Of a stretch of DNA of 61,485 bases, positions 31,713-41,850 are shown piece after piece. This stretch comes from Penium margaritaceum (Eukaryota > Streptophyta > Zygnematophyceae > Desmidiales > Peniaceae), in the NCBI GenBank assembly GCA_023375785.1, contig SZWC01007283.1:35504-96988 (forward strand). The letters are read 5' to 3'. Below the pieces are notes generated by a model that was given only the letters and a program-made list of their open reading frames with translations, was not told where the DNA came from and ran no database searches. The position numbers and the translations under genes were made by a program. Numbering within the stretch: the first letter of the stretch is position 1; every line of letters starts with the position of its first letter.

Positions 31713-32757
31713 CCTTCCCACGACCCTGAGAGGCAAGGATTGAGGCCGGAGAGGATGAGGTAGGAAGAAGGAGGAAGAGAAGAGGATGAGGTGGAGGAAG
31801 AGGAGGAGGCAACGGTGACTGCAGCAACGCCGAATACTGTAGTGCGGTGAAGCCGTTTGTTCTAGAGGTTAGTCTACCAGGCAACGAGCCTCTCAGTGGC
31901 GAAGTCCCAGAGGCCGCCAACGCCAACCAGGAACCAGGGAGGGACCGGCTGAGAGGTGAGGCGCTCGAGCTCATCTGATGTAACATCACAGAGAAGATCG
32001 GATAGCTCCAGAACGAGCCCTTTGACCATTGGTGTGAACTACAGACAGTTGACCTGGCCTTGCCAAGCTCGCGAAGAGGCTTGAGCCCTTGAGCCTAGTA
32101 TGCGCCAGTTGTTTCGTCCGCACGCATGAAGAGTGTGTTGAACTTCACGATGAGTGCACTTTGGGCTACATGACCAGTGATGGTGGTGCGACGCCGCAGC
32201 ATGGTGTACGCACCGACTCGGTCTGCTAGATGTTGGATAGTAGGATCAGCATTGTAGGTACACGCGTCATCAACAAGCGTCTATGGCGCATCAGCAATGA
32301 GGGTACGGACAGCACGGGTGGACTCATCAGTGACGGGTGTGAAAGGCATGAAAGCAAGGAAATAATACTCCCACAAGCGCTCCCCCTGAGCACAGGCACT
32401 GAAAAAGATTTCCCAAGAGGAGAAAGAGAGCCTAGCAGCAAGGAAAGGAGGTTGAGTGAAGAAATCATACTGACATGTGACAGCAGCAGAGGGGATACCA
32501 GTAGTGGCATTAGTGGCAGCGATGTTGGTAGCAGAAGTTGTGGAGGCGGCACCAGCACTACTGCCAGTGGTGGTAGTGATAGATAGCACTGACAGAGCAG
32601 GGAGACGCTGAAGGACAATGGCGGCAACCTCATCAGCAACGGCAACACAATTTTCATTTGCAAGCTTGAGGCTATCTTTAGCCTCTCACCGAGCCTCACG
32701 TGCGAGGTTTAGTTGCCGCTACAAGTCCGCTATGATTGACTCGTTGTCACTACGCAT
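31713..32757 (-). pseudogene. gag: Copia-D gag, N-terminal part
   Basis: Start ATG 32757 (MRSDNESIIADL), then TAG at codon 13 and a TGA soon after. The capsid-like region reads SFSSWEIFFSACAQGERLWEYY, then DESTRAVRTLI and GAYTMLRRRTTITGHVAQSAL, parallel to Copia-E and H. Near 31713 it runs into the Copia-J insertion. A conserved 37-bp block begins 31 nt upstream of the ATG. Confidence 0.82.
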
Positions 32758-32787
32758 GGTGACAACAGAAAAAACTTTGCCGGACAC

Positions 32788-32824
32788 ATTTCGGCAGAGT
32801 TTCCCCAGTCCCAGTGGGCATGGG
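32788..32824 (-). promoter_or_regulatory. Conserved pre-gag block, Copia-D copy
   Basis: Minus strand CCCATGCCCACTGGGACTGG, then GGAAACTCTG and CCGAAAT. Nearly the same sequence precedes gag in Copia-E and H, at almost the same distance from the ATG. Function unknown. Confidence 0.75.
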
Positions 32825-32951
32825 AATATTGGGGGTGCCTTAGGCAGATGGTAGAGCTCTGGAACAGCCCACCCCGAGTCAGACAGAAAAGACATCGCAA
32901 GAGAAGCAGTGATAGAGGACATGAAGGCGCATTATGCAAAGAAGCAGATCA

Positions 32952-33734
32952 CTAGGCAACGGAGGGTGACAGGTTGCTGAGGAATGCAAGGAGAGGAGGA
33001 ATAGCTGCTGCTGAAGTGGCAGACATAATGGAGATAGTGGAGGCAGCACGAACCACTAAAGCCAGAGTCCCGGTGACAAGGGCCGCGACAGATCTAGTAA
33101 TTAAAGCTATAATTGAGATGCCTACTGTGACAACGTTGGATGTTGCAGATGGAGCACATGCGCCAGTGGTAACCACCGTTGTTGTGGAGGTGCAAATGGA
33201 GGGTACGGTTGCATTAGTGGCCGATGCAGCTGATGTTGCTGCAGATGCAATGGCGGATACTGCTGCTGAAATCTGTGTGCTTATGTCCACTAAAGCTACT
33301 GTAATGGGTCTAACTACAACTGCTTCCTCGGAGTAAGCCTCAATTGCGCGCTCAACAAAGGTGATGGTAGGCGCACGTGAGGCTCTAGCGGGAGCTACAA
33401 AAGTGGTGGCACCAGCTGCAACAGCGTCTATGATGGCAGAGGTGGTACGCATCAGTGCACTTAGCAGGCTGAAGGTATCTTGTGTAAGTGCTGAATACAA
33501 CTGAGTAGCGTGGGTCACAAGCTCTGGAGAAGTATGCGAACGTGAAATCCCATCCCGGAGGGGGGCACCTCCCTCGCTTACCGGACGATGACGAGACTTC
33601 CATGCAGATGATAGTAGGACGGCCTTGGGAGCACCTTCGCTGCTCATGCCTCTGTGGTGTCGGGAATGGCGGTGTCCCGATCTCCCTTTGTAGTATGCGC
33701 CAGGGTTCAGTGCACCGGGAACTTTACGTTGCAT
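32952..33734 (-). CDS. Copia-D pre-gag accessory ORF (Ala-rich, hydrophobic C-terminus)
   Basis: 260 codons open, ending TAG-TGA. It is not a known Copia protein that I recognise. The middle is rich in Ala, Val, Thr and Ser with a short charged core (ASRAPTITFVERAIEAYSEE). The C-terminus has hydrophobic stretches (VVTVGISIIALITRSVAALV; STISIMSATSAAAIPPLLAF) that could be membrane segments. Homologous ORFs occupy the same place, between 5' LTR and gag, in E, G and H; the shared features are a (K/R)A-x-E-x-Y core and a terminal PPLL-x-F or PLFSL. Role unknown. An envelope-like or membrane-active protein is one possibility. Confidence 0.7.
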   Translation of the reverse strand: MQRKVPGALNPGAYYKGRSGHRHSRHHRGMSSEGAPKAVLLSSAWKSRHRPVSEGGAPLRDGISRSHTSPELVTHATQLYSALTQDTFSLLSALMRTTSAIIDAVAAGATTFVAPARASRAPTITFVERAIEAYSEEAVVVRPITVALVDISTQISAAVSAIASAATSAASATNATVPSICTSTTTVVTTGACAPSATSNVVTVGISIIALITRSVAALVTGTLALVVRAASTISIMSATSAAAIPPLLAFLSNLSPSVA

Positions 33735-34850
33735 CAGCGTGAAGTGTCACACTGCAGCTCTTGCTGCAGTTTGGATTGGTTGACTCCGCGGCAGATAATG
33801 CTGCTGAGACCGATGTCGTTGTTCCGTGTGCTACAGACACCGCAACTGCAGTTGAGCAGATCACAGTCAGGGGTGCGGCTGTCAGGTTCTGGGTTGGAGT
33901 TGCTGCTGATGCGGTTGAGGTGATGCAGTGACTGCACCCGCACTTCAGCCAGCGGCTGCGACTACTTAGAATGCGACTGCTACAGCTGCAAACAGTTGCT
34001 ACTGCCTAGAATGCAGCTTCTAGAATGCGGCTGTTGTGGCTGTGGCTGCTTAGAATGCGACTGCTACGGCTGCGAACCGTGCTGCTACAGAGGGCTCTCA
34101 GATGGACCTGAGCCTACACTTGAGCCAGTGAGTGCAACTGCGTATGCTGAGGTTGCCGTGGCTATGGCTGGTGCTGTTGCTGTGGGTGCTTAGGTCGGAT
34201 AGGCAATAGGCCCATTGCTATTGTTGCTCTGGCTGCGGTATCCGTACCTGGAGCAGTGGCTGGTGCGGATGCTGCGGGTGCTAAGATGCACCTACACATG
34301 CACCTGAGCCACTGGGTGCAGCTCTTCAAGCTGCGGCTGCTGCAGCTATGGCCGGGGTTACTTTTGTGGGTGCTTCTTTGGATGTGGCAGTAGTAGTGGC
34401 TGCAGGTGTTGGCTTCGTAGTGTAGCTGTTGCCGTCATAGTTGTAGCTGTTGCAGTCATAGTTGCGGCTGAGAATGCTGTGACTCAAGATTCACTAAATG
34501 CTATTGATGTGGGTGCCTGGACGCACAAGTACCTGCACGTAGGCTTGCAGGTGCTACTGCTTAAGTTGTTGTAGAAGATGCCACAGTTGCAAATCTGGAA
34601 CACCCGCTGATGGGAGTATTCCGACGGGAGTGGATGAGAGACACACCCTCGGGTGTCCTCACATAGCTCTTGCTGCTGCCCGCCAGAAGATGGGAGTGGG
34701 CAGTGAACTGCCGTAGGGACTAGGTGAGCCTGCTCCACGAGGTAGAAACGGCAGCGGAAGCGGTGGCGGCGACTCAGAATAGCCACACAACATGATCCCG
34801 TGCTCGGTTTGTGAGCGCGACGCACTCCCTCGCCACTGCTCGTACACCAG
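33735..34850 (-). other. Leader of Copia-D with GCT/GCG-rich repeats
   Basis: No intact gene. About 33960-34080 holds four imperfect copies of a TAGAATGCGRCTGYT unit. From 34110 to 34480 the plus strand is rich in Ala and Val codons but broken by stops. A PBS-like remnant (minus strand CTGGTGTACGAGCAGTGG) directly follows the LTR at about 34833-34850. Confidence 0.5.
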
Positions 34851-35379
34851 TAGGTAGTGTAGAGTGGAATGTGGGAGGGAATGCAAGTGACTGTGCGTGA
34901 AACAAGCCAAGAGAGGCGGAGAACCATGGAGGTGGGTCTACACACACTCGGGTCAAAGCGAAGAGTCACAATTGAGTGAGGTGTTTGTTGCACGCAATGC
35001 AAGTAGCGAGAGAGCAAGCAGCAAGCTCACCCTCGCTCGCTATCCCCGCCACGCATGGAGTTGAGAAACCTGCACATTTTCTGGAAAACCCCTGTGTGGT
35101 AGCCGTCCATCATTTTGCGGGAGTATGTAGTCTGGGAGGAGCAACCCGGCTACAACGCCCAGATAGGACAACTGGCAAATCCCATGTGGAGAATAGTCAC
35201 ATCAACACTCTGCAGGATGTCCACTCATCAACATCTGCTGTGTGGATCTCCACCCATGTGGCGTCGTCCTGTAGGCAGCAGCCCCAGTGGCAGTGTCCCT
35301 CCCCTTTCAGTCACCTGCGTAAGTGTGATGAGTTTGTAGCAAGGCGAGAGGTCAAGTGTCTGTGGCACATAAACCAACA
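34851..35379 (-). repeat. 5' LTR of Copia-D
   Basis: 529 bp, partner of 20903-21433. It ends on the plus strand with ACCAACA and is followed by the target duplication CTCTG. Confidence 0.9.
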
Positions 35380-35384
35380 CTCTG

Positions 35385-35470
35385 GGTGCAGCATTCCACA
35401 CACTTCAATTCAAGTGTTTGATGCGGCATAAAACAGTCTTGCCCAGACTATTGCTGCATCATTTCAAGCT
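35385..35470 (+). repeat. 3' LTR of Copia-C, second part
   Basis: GGTGCAGCATTCCACACACTT... to TTTCAAGCT matches the end of the Copia-C 5' LTR (about 13856-13941). It is separated from the first part by the whole of Copia-D and is followed by ACACC (35471-35475). Confidence 0.9.
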
Positions 35471-35475
35471 ACACC

Positions 35476-35741
35476 CCGTACCCTAGCACACTCAACCACC
35501 TACACGCATTGCTTTTCCCACCAGTAGTTAGTAGAAGTTACTTGGTTACCTAGCTTTTGGCCGGGTTTTCATGTTTTTGTTTCTTTGACTTGTGGACTAG
35601 AGTCAGACTAAAACGCATGTGTGCTTGTTGCATCCGACTTGCATTTTTGCATTTACAATGTCAGACGACACCTCGTGCTAACAAGGGTGTGTAGAGTTAC
35701 ATGTGTGGTTTTTGAGCTGTTAGCGGGCAATCTGACCTGTT
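35476..35741 (+). repeat. LTR-like remnant, continued at 48623-48660
   Basis: Blocks such as GTGTGTAGAGTTAC, GTGTGGTTTTTGAGCTGTTAG and TCTGACCTG resemble, in order, part of the Copia-A LTR (TGTGCGCAGAGTTAC, GTGGTTTTGGGCCGGTTTTAG). Removing Copia-G joins it to 48623-48660, which carries on with GCGTGTCACCTGC. Likely an older A-like LTR. Boundaries are uncertain. Confidence 0.45.
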
Positions 35742-35746
35742 GTGTG

Positions 35747-36335
35747 TAGTTGCTAGGCAGGTTCCTTGTTAAGTAAGCATGCCATGTGAATGAGCAACTG
35801 GGCGAAAACTGGAGCCATGGATGCGACAAGGCTTGCCTTCAAACTAAGTGTTGCACCAAGACAAGAGATAGGAGGGGGAGTGAGAGTCTAAGAAACCGGT
35901 GAGCACGCGCTCACATCAAGTAGCTCACTCGAAAGAGCACGTGCCACCACCGGGGAGTCAAGCACGACCACTCAGTATTAAACTAAGGGCGGCTGCTCAC
36001 CAATGTACGGCCCACTGCCGGCATGCTGGCCCCCTAAGGATCAGCATCCAGATAATGTGCAACTCCCTCAAGACACTCAGAAGCAAACAAGCATGATGTA
36101 GGGAACGGCAGTGAGAATATACGAACCCTAGCATCTATCGCATTAATGAGACAAAGTCACTCAATGGCCATGTTTGTGCCAGAGGGCCCTCCTGGATGGA
36201 TCAGCTGCGTCATGTCGCCAGAGTCATCAGTCATGATGCGCATGCATGACATTCCCCCAGGTGGGGCCATGTCATTCAATCTGTACATGTGGGTACCATG
36301 GTGAGCGAAATATGAGTGTCTAACAAACTTCAACA
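35747..36335 (-). repeat. 3' LTR of Copia-G
   Basis: 589 bp. Its plus strand starts TAGTTGCTAGGCAGG and ends ACTTCAACA. The inverted polypurine tract CTCCCCCATGACC (36336-36348) follows. It shares the core CCCCTAAGGATCAGCA with the Copia-E LTR. Confidence 0.88.
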
Positions 36336-36423
36336 CTCCCCCATGACCTGCAAGAAAACAATCCCACACACATGGAACTCTCATGAAGATGAGATAGACA
36401 GAGACAACAACACCTCATGTAAC

Positions 36424-37766
36424 TCAACCTGGGTCATGGGGACCGATGAGACCAACAACATGAACAACACTCTTGAAAATGTTTCTGCTGAGAGCCTTGG
36501 TGAGAAATTCAGCTCTTCGAGAACACCCAAGAAACTTGGACAACGCCAGCAGAATGCACTCACAAACAAAATGATGCTCCACATTGATATGCTTGGTGTG
36601 TGAGTGATGCATGTCACTGTTTTTGGCGATGGCCTTTGTGCTGTGATTGTCACAACGCAGAGGGATGCAATGGATTGGCACACTTAATTGTTGCAACAGA
36701 TGACAAAGCCAGACAGCCTCACACGTGCCTGCACCAAGAGCGACATACTCGGCCTCAGCTGTGCTACGTGCAACACATCCTTGTTTCCCATTTTTCCAAG
36801 GCACTGCCGTTCTGCCCACCATGAAGATGTATCCTATTCTGTTGCGTGCATCAAAATCATGTGCCCAGTCACTGTCAATGAAACCATCAACTAGTACCGA
36901 AATTCGTGTGCAAAAGTAAAACCCGACGCGAGGTATGGACAAAGAATACCGCACTACCCGCAAGCCTGTCTCAAGATGACGCTCAACGGGATACTGATAG
37001 ACTTGAGACAAGAAGTTTACAGCAAAGGCAATATCAGCACGTGTAGTGGTAGCAAGATACATCACGGAGCCAATGACTTGAAGATAGTCCGTCACATCAA
37101 TTTTCTCCCAATGTTTGGATGGCTCCAAGAACTTCAGCAGTGACTGACTGGATGGGGTCATAGGTGTAGATGTTGTGGGGATGGAAGTGAGGAGCGGCCC
37201 AAAGCGCTCCCCCAAGCTACGCATGTACGTAACTTGGTGGACATGTAGGGTGTGGCGTGTGCAATCACGCTCTAGTTCCATACCCAAGAAGACACAAGCT
37301 AGACCAAGGGCCTTCATTTTGTATGCCGCTTGAAGAAGAGACTTTGCAGTTGCGAAAAAATCAGTGTCAAGAGATGCAATGAGGAGGTTATCTACATAGA
37401 TAAGGATGGCCACAAGGGGCTTGGAGAGAGCACTAAGAAAGAGAGCGGGTTCCACAGTGCTTCTTCGAAAGCCCTCTTTTTCCAGAGTTGTTGTGATCTC
37501 TTGGCTCCAACAGAGTGAGGACTACTTTAGGCCATAGAGGGCCTTGCGCGGGCGTCACACTCAATGTGTTCCATCAAAGAAACCAGGCATTTGCACCATG
37601 CAATTTCCTTGTCTAGCTTGCCATGTAAGAAGGCATTGTTGACATCCATCTGCTCCAGCTCCCAATCATGTCGGGCTACCAGGCTACGAAATGCCCTGGC
37701 GATGGTGTAGCGACCCACTGGGATAAATGTCTCATCAAAATTGACCCCAGGAATCTTTGAGAACAC
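36424..37766 (-). pseudogene. pol: Copia-G RT-RNase H (N-terminally deleted)
   Basis: The longest part (37455-36424, 343 codons) is open: polymerase motif YVDN (37387-37398, last Asp lost), LHVHQVTYMRSLGERFG, FIDSDWAHDFDARNRIGY, STAEAEYVALGAG, CDNHSTKAIA and LTKALSRNIF, ending GPHDPG and TGA. The part at 37766-37527 reads FSKIPGVNFDETFIPVGRYTIARAF and MDVNNAFLHGKLDKE in another frame. The RT entry (WExAM...KARL) is missing at the junction with the linker near 37750. Confidence 0.85.
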
Positions 37767-38560
37767 TCAGATGGAGGAGGAAAAGCTCCACGAGAAGGTG
37801 CAGCAAAGGTGACAGAGGGTTCAGAAGGCACCGGAGGAGCAGCAGGAGAGACGGGCTCAGAGGCAGAAGAGGAGTCACGGTAACTAGAAGGCTCAGAAGA
37901 AGCAGAGGGCTCAAGAGATATAGAGGGTGCAGGTGTAGAGGAGGCAGAAGGAGCCAAGGGCTCAAGGGAGGCAGAAGAGGCAGACTCGGGAGAGCCAGAG
38001 GGAGCGAGGGAATCCTAGGTAGTAGAGGGCTCAAAGGAGGTAGCGGGTGCTAACGGACGCGCAAAGAGGGGAATAGAGGCCCAGGAGGGGAGAGAGCCAC
38101 CCCCACCCATAGAGGCCCAGGAGGGAGGGACCCACTGGAGTGGGAGAGATTGTTTTCAAACAAGTGCTCAAAGAAGAGGGCATCACGGGACTCAAGGACA
38201 CGACAGCGGGAGGGGTCCGAGAATCTCCACGCTTTGGAGAATGGTCAGACACCAAGGAAGATGCACAATCAACCACAAGGAGACAGCTTACCATCCCGTT
38301 GGTCAGCGCGAAGCGACGCGGAAGCAAGACACTCCCATACACGAGCAAGGCTGAGATGAGCACGGCAGTCAGGCCAACGTTCAAAAGGCATGACAGTGTG
38401 AGGGAGAGGTCCATGTGGAACCCAATTCCAGATCCACATCATGTAAGACATGGATTCAAAGGCAAAGTGGCTGGACTGATGGGAACCTTAGAGAAGGGAG
38501 AGGACACCATCAACAAGGGTGTGATTCCATCGTTTATTCTGTAGGATGCTCCACCAATCG
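37740..38560 (-). pseudogene. pol: Copia-G integrase remnant fused to gag
   Basis: The frame coming from gag reads LTDWWSILQN and then directly KRWNHTLVDGVLSLL. It thus jumps from Gag to the integrase ERWNRT block and loses the zinc knuckle, protease, pre-integrase region and the first two catalytic Asp. Then YMMWIWNWVPHGPLP and a Pro/Ser/Glu-rich linker (PSASSEPSS) follow. The joint at about 38537-38544 has CAGAA on the retained side, a sequence also expected in the QQNG codons, which suggests a microhomology deletion. Confidence 0.78.
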
Positions 38561-39447
38561 GTGAGACAAGAACTCATAAAGAGGGCCGACCCCTGGGGGA
38601 GAGTTCTCAGGGACCAAAGAAGCAACAAGGCGCTCAAGCTCTGCCTAGGAGACATGAAGGTAGAGGTCTGAGAGCTCAGGGATGAGACTAGCCACAATGG
38701 ACAAGCAAGTAGAGAGGGTCCCTTGGGCTGCCTTGCCTAGATCACGCAGAAGGCACAGGTTGTGTGTCCAATACTCATCTGCAGCCTCATCCGTCCGCAT
38801 CTGGAGTGTGTTGAACAACACAGTCAGAGCACTCTGAGCAACATGTCCAATCACAGTTCTACGGTGACGGATGACGGCATTAGCACCAACAGGGTCAGTG
38901 GATGTGCCCCTTGTGGGGTCAGCATTGTACGTACCAGTGTCGTCAAGGAGACCCTCAGGTCTGGTATTGACGAGGGCCCGCACCGCCCGGGCTGCCTCTG
39001 TGGGTTGGGGGACAAATGGCGGCTTAGCGGGGGAGTTATACTCCCACAAGAGCTCCACTTGTGCCCATGCGCTAAAGCGTGTCTTCCAAGAAGTGATGGT
39101 GAGTTTGGACATGAAATAAGGCTCTGGTGTCTCGAAATCATTTTGTCTGGCTGGAAGGAGGGCTTGAGCAATAGCAACAGCAGAGAGAGCGGGTGACGAG
39201 AAGCTAGAGGCACTACCACTCAGAGGCACCGATGAGTCAACAGATGTATTTTCTTTAGCAGGCAAGGCAAAAGCAAAAGTTGGGATTGCACGCAAGCGTT
39301 CAATGATGAAGGTGGCCACTATGGCCGCAAGCTCATGCTGCGCTTCACGTCCTTATTGAAGCTCATCCTCAACTTTGCGACGAGTCGCTTGTGCCTCGCT
39401 AAGTGCACCCTGTAGAGCCTCTATTGTTTCCTCTGTCCCTAGCATGA
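38561..39447 (-). pseudogene. gag: Copia-G gag (truncated)
   Basis: Probable start ATG about 39445 (MLGTEETIEALQGALSEAQ), with a stop near 39355. The main open part, 39319-38645, contains ITSWKTRFSAWAQVELLWEY, EAARAVRALV, VIRHRRTVIGHVAQSAL and MRTDEAADEYWTHNLCLLRDLGKA. It ends by the fusion described for integrase, so no zinc knuckle is present. Confidence 0.82.
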
Positions 39448-40229
39448 TGAGAGGTGACAAGAGGTGTAGATGGAGAGAAGATAGGAAGTGAGGATTGGGA
39501 GGAGAGCTTGCCAGGCCGGCGGCATGGGAGCAATGAGAAGAGTGGCAGCACCACTGCGGCTGCTGACGAAAAGAGAACAGCCACCCACGCGGCCACTGCT
39601 ACGGTGAGGCAGAGAAGCCCTGTGACGGTGGCGCCTGCGACCGCGGCTGACGTTGACCTGATGAGGACGCCAGTGGTGACGTAGGGTATCAGCTCTTGAG
39701 GTGCTACATTGGAGGTTAGAACAGCAGATGCAGTAGATGCACAAACGGACCCAACAGCTCTAGCCGTCGCATCAACTGCAGAGGCTGCGAGAGAGGCCAC
39801 AGCAGCAGATGCTACTGTCACTTGTGTGGGGACGTTGGCGGCGGCAGCTGCCAACAGTGTGAGAGATGATATAGTGTGCCTATAAGCTTCTTCTACGTGG
39901 CCCACTACAATCTGCATTGGGGCTTTGCAAGCAGAGGATATGGCTACAAAGGTTGCTGTGGCACCAGCAGTTGCATCGAGGACGGCACCAACCAAGCCAA
40001 TGGGGTCTGTATGAAGTGACAAGATGGGGATGATGCCGGGGATGTCACGTGTAGTGGACGGTCCAGCCGCTTCTTCAGGTGTGGAAGATAGAGCAGGGTC
40101 TGCACTGGAGGTGGAGTTGGACGACTGGGGATTGCAAGGTGGTTGCATGCTTGACATGCATGGAAGTGATGGCGGCAGGTCATCTCCTGTATACACCTGC
40201 CTGTCAATCTCTTCACGCTCTCTTTTCAC
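39399..40229 (-). CDS. Copia-G pre-gag accessory ORF
   Basis: 276 codons open (to 39399, TAG). The same frame extends upstream to ATG 40565 through one TAA, which would give about 388 codons, close to the Copia-E version. The start is charged (MKREREEIDRQVYTGDDLPP), followed by an Ala/Val/Thr-rich middle with HVEEAYRHTISSL, then strongly hydrophobic segments (VAGATVTGLLCLTVAVAAWV; AVLFSSAAAVVLPLFSLL). Its last 46 bases overlap the gag ATG in another frame. Homologous to the ORFs in D, E and H. Function unknown; two membrane helices are plausible. Confidence 0.75.
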   Translation of the reverse strand: MKREREEIDRQVYTGDDLPPSLPCMSSMQPPCNPQSSNSTSSADPALSSTPEEAAGPSTTRDIPGIIPILSLHTDPIGLVGAVLDATAGATATFVAISSACKAPMQIVVGHVEEAYRHTISSLTLLAAAAANVPTQVTVASAAVASLAASAVDATARAVGSVCASTASAVLTSNVAPQELIPYVTTGVLIRSTSAAVAGATVTGLLCLTVAVAAWVAVLFSSAAAVVLPLFSLLPCRRPGKLSSQSSLPIFSPSTPLVTSHHARDRGNNRGSTGCT

Positions 40230-40565
40230 CTCACGCTCTGATACTACGGTTATGTCCGCGCACCATTATGTGCTATTTAGCATGCAAAACCACAATGGAG
40301 TGTCATCCTCAGTGAGTGAGCGCTTATCAAACACTCGAGGGTCCTCACTTCCACTATCAGCGTAGCGAGCAATGGTGCGAGGTGAGTCCAACTCTTTGTC
40401 TGGGGGTTCGTCAACTGGCGACAAATCTAGCATGATTGACGTTGGGGCTGCAGATGCAACAAAAAGGTGTTGTTGCCGATTGTGGTGCTGAAGAGTGCAG
40501 GGCATAGAGGGGACGCCGCCTGAAGTGTACGGTCTGCCGATAGCGTCAAGATGCACGAGAGGCAC

Positions 40566-40899
40566 TTAAGAGTGCCGAGGTACAGACTACCGCGAGAGGA
40601 CGGCAGACAATGCACAAGAGGGCTGCGGTGACAAGATGGTCGTGACGTGTCAAGAGATAATGTAGTAGAGAGGTGCAAGGTTGTGAGTGCCGGGTCAGTG
40701 GAGATGTGAAAGCATGTAGGTGGGATTTGATGATATCTGGCGAGAGATATCGCCTTGGCGGGTGATGTTACGGTTGGACCGCCTATGGCGAGAGTGATGT
40801 ATGCAAGAGTGCCATGGACCCATCGTAACGGCGATAAGGCCCATTTGGCAATGAAGTCACAGGTCCAAGGTCGAAGAGTAGCTGGGGGCGAACCCCATG
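40566..40899 (-). other. Leader of Copia-G
   Basis: Short sequence between PBS and the accessory ORF. No other feature is recognised. Confidence 0.5.
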
Positions 40900-40911
40900 G
40901 CTCTGATACCA
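40900..40911 (-). other. Primer binding site of Copia-G
   Basis: The minus strand reads TGGTATCAGAGC, separated by one or two bases from the LTR end. Confidence 0.88.
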
Positions 40912-40913
40912 GT

Positions 40914-41274
40914 AGTTGCCAGGCAGGTTCCTTGTTAACCAAGCATGCCATGTGAATGCGCAGCTCGGCGACAACTAGAGCCATGGATGTGACATGGCTT
41001 GCCATCAAATTGTGTGTTGCACCAAGACAAGGGACAGGAGGGAGAGCGAGAGACTAAGAAACCAGTAAGCACACACTAACACCGAGCAACTCACTTGGAC
41101 GAGCACGTGCCGCCACCTGGGGGTCAAGCCCAACCACTCGGTGTTAAACCGAGGGCGGCTGCTCACCAATGTACGGCCCACTGCCGGCATGGTGGCCCCC
41201 TAAGGATCAGCAACCAGATAATGTGCAAGTCTCCCAAAACACTCAAAAGCAAACAATCATGATGCAGGGAACGG
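40914..41274 (-). repeat. 5' LTR of Copia-G, first part
   Basis: It matches the 3' LTR from TAGTTGCCAGGCAGG to GCAGGGAACGG, where Copia-H interrupts. The remainder is at 48345-48617. Confidence 0.87.
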
Positions 41275-41850
41275 AAGTTGCTGGTTTCTACGCATCTCTC
41301 TTTGTACTATAATTGTAGGAGGGCCTACTGTCACGGAGTGACGCAATAGGCTATTGCAAGGAGAGCAACAGGCAAAGAAACGCCATGGATTGTTCGACAA
41401 GAGCAAGAGTTGCAAGTGAGATACAGAAAAACCCCAAGTGATGCACCACGAGGTGTTCAGCGCTAGGTGCTTGGGGGCAACGAGCAAGCCAGTAGCGAGC
41501 TCGTTGTCACTCGCTGCTCTTGAGTGTGGTTGGATTAGAGCCAGCACCTGATCTAATTTCTCCCCTCAACTAAGAGGCTCATACCCGGTCAAGAGACCGG
41601 AGAGAACTAGGCTTGGGAGAGGCTATCCACCACTGCACCGTCACAAAATGTCACATAAGCACGCATCATTCATCTGTGGCTTGGTAAAGGTCTTCGATCA
41701 CTTCTCAGAGGGGCCGCCGCTTCATGTTGTCATGTCAAGTCGGCGGGCTATCCAGTGGCAATGTCTTCCTCTTGTCAGTCACCTGCACCAGTGATGTGAG
41801 AGTGCGGCAAGGCCAGAGGTCACCACATGACTCTCGCACATAAACCAACA
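41275..41850 (-). repeat. 3' LTR of Copia-H
   Basis: About 576 bp ending on the plus strand in AAACCAACA, followed by CTCCCCCATGACCC (41851-41864). The left edge is placed where similarity to the Copia-G LTR stops, and is accurate to a few bases. Confidence 0.75.

Larger units (their letters stand above)
20903..35379 (-). mobile_element. Copia-D, inserted in the Copia-C 3' LTR; hosts Copia-J
   Basis: The LTRs are 20903-21433 (3') and 34851-35379 (5'). Flanking CTCTG (20898-20902 and 35380-35384) is a perfect duplication. Read on the minus strand the LTR begins TGTTGGT and ends CACTACCTA, so its termini are TG...TA. The internal order is leader, extra ORF, gag, protease, integrase, RT/RNase H, with Copia-J splitting gag. 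LTR identity over a sampled stretch is near 92% by eye. Coding is badly decayed. Confidence 0.92.
13187..35470 (+). mobile_element. Copia-C, old element carrying nested D and J
   Basis: The 5' LTR is 13187-13941. The 3' LTR is split: 20237-20902, then after Copia-D it resumes at 35385-35470. Flanking ACACC (13182-13186 and 35471-35475) is a perfect 5-bp duplication that confirms both ends and the whole nest. Own length without D is about 7.8 kb. Pol is riddled with stops and catalytic losses, so it is long dead. Internal order is PBS, AGC-rich leader, gag, protease, integrase, RT/RNase H, PPT. Confidence 0.92.

Noticed and set aside
32974..33336. Plus-strand Ala/Val-rich ORF antisense to the accessory ORF (also 47449-47781 and 55176-55481)
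   Set aside because: It mirrors the GCN-rich composition of the sense ORF, is shorter or interrupted in E and G, and runs against element transcription.
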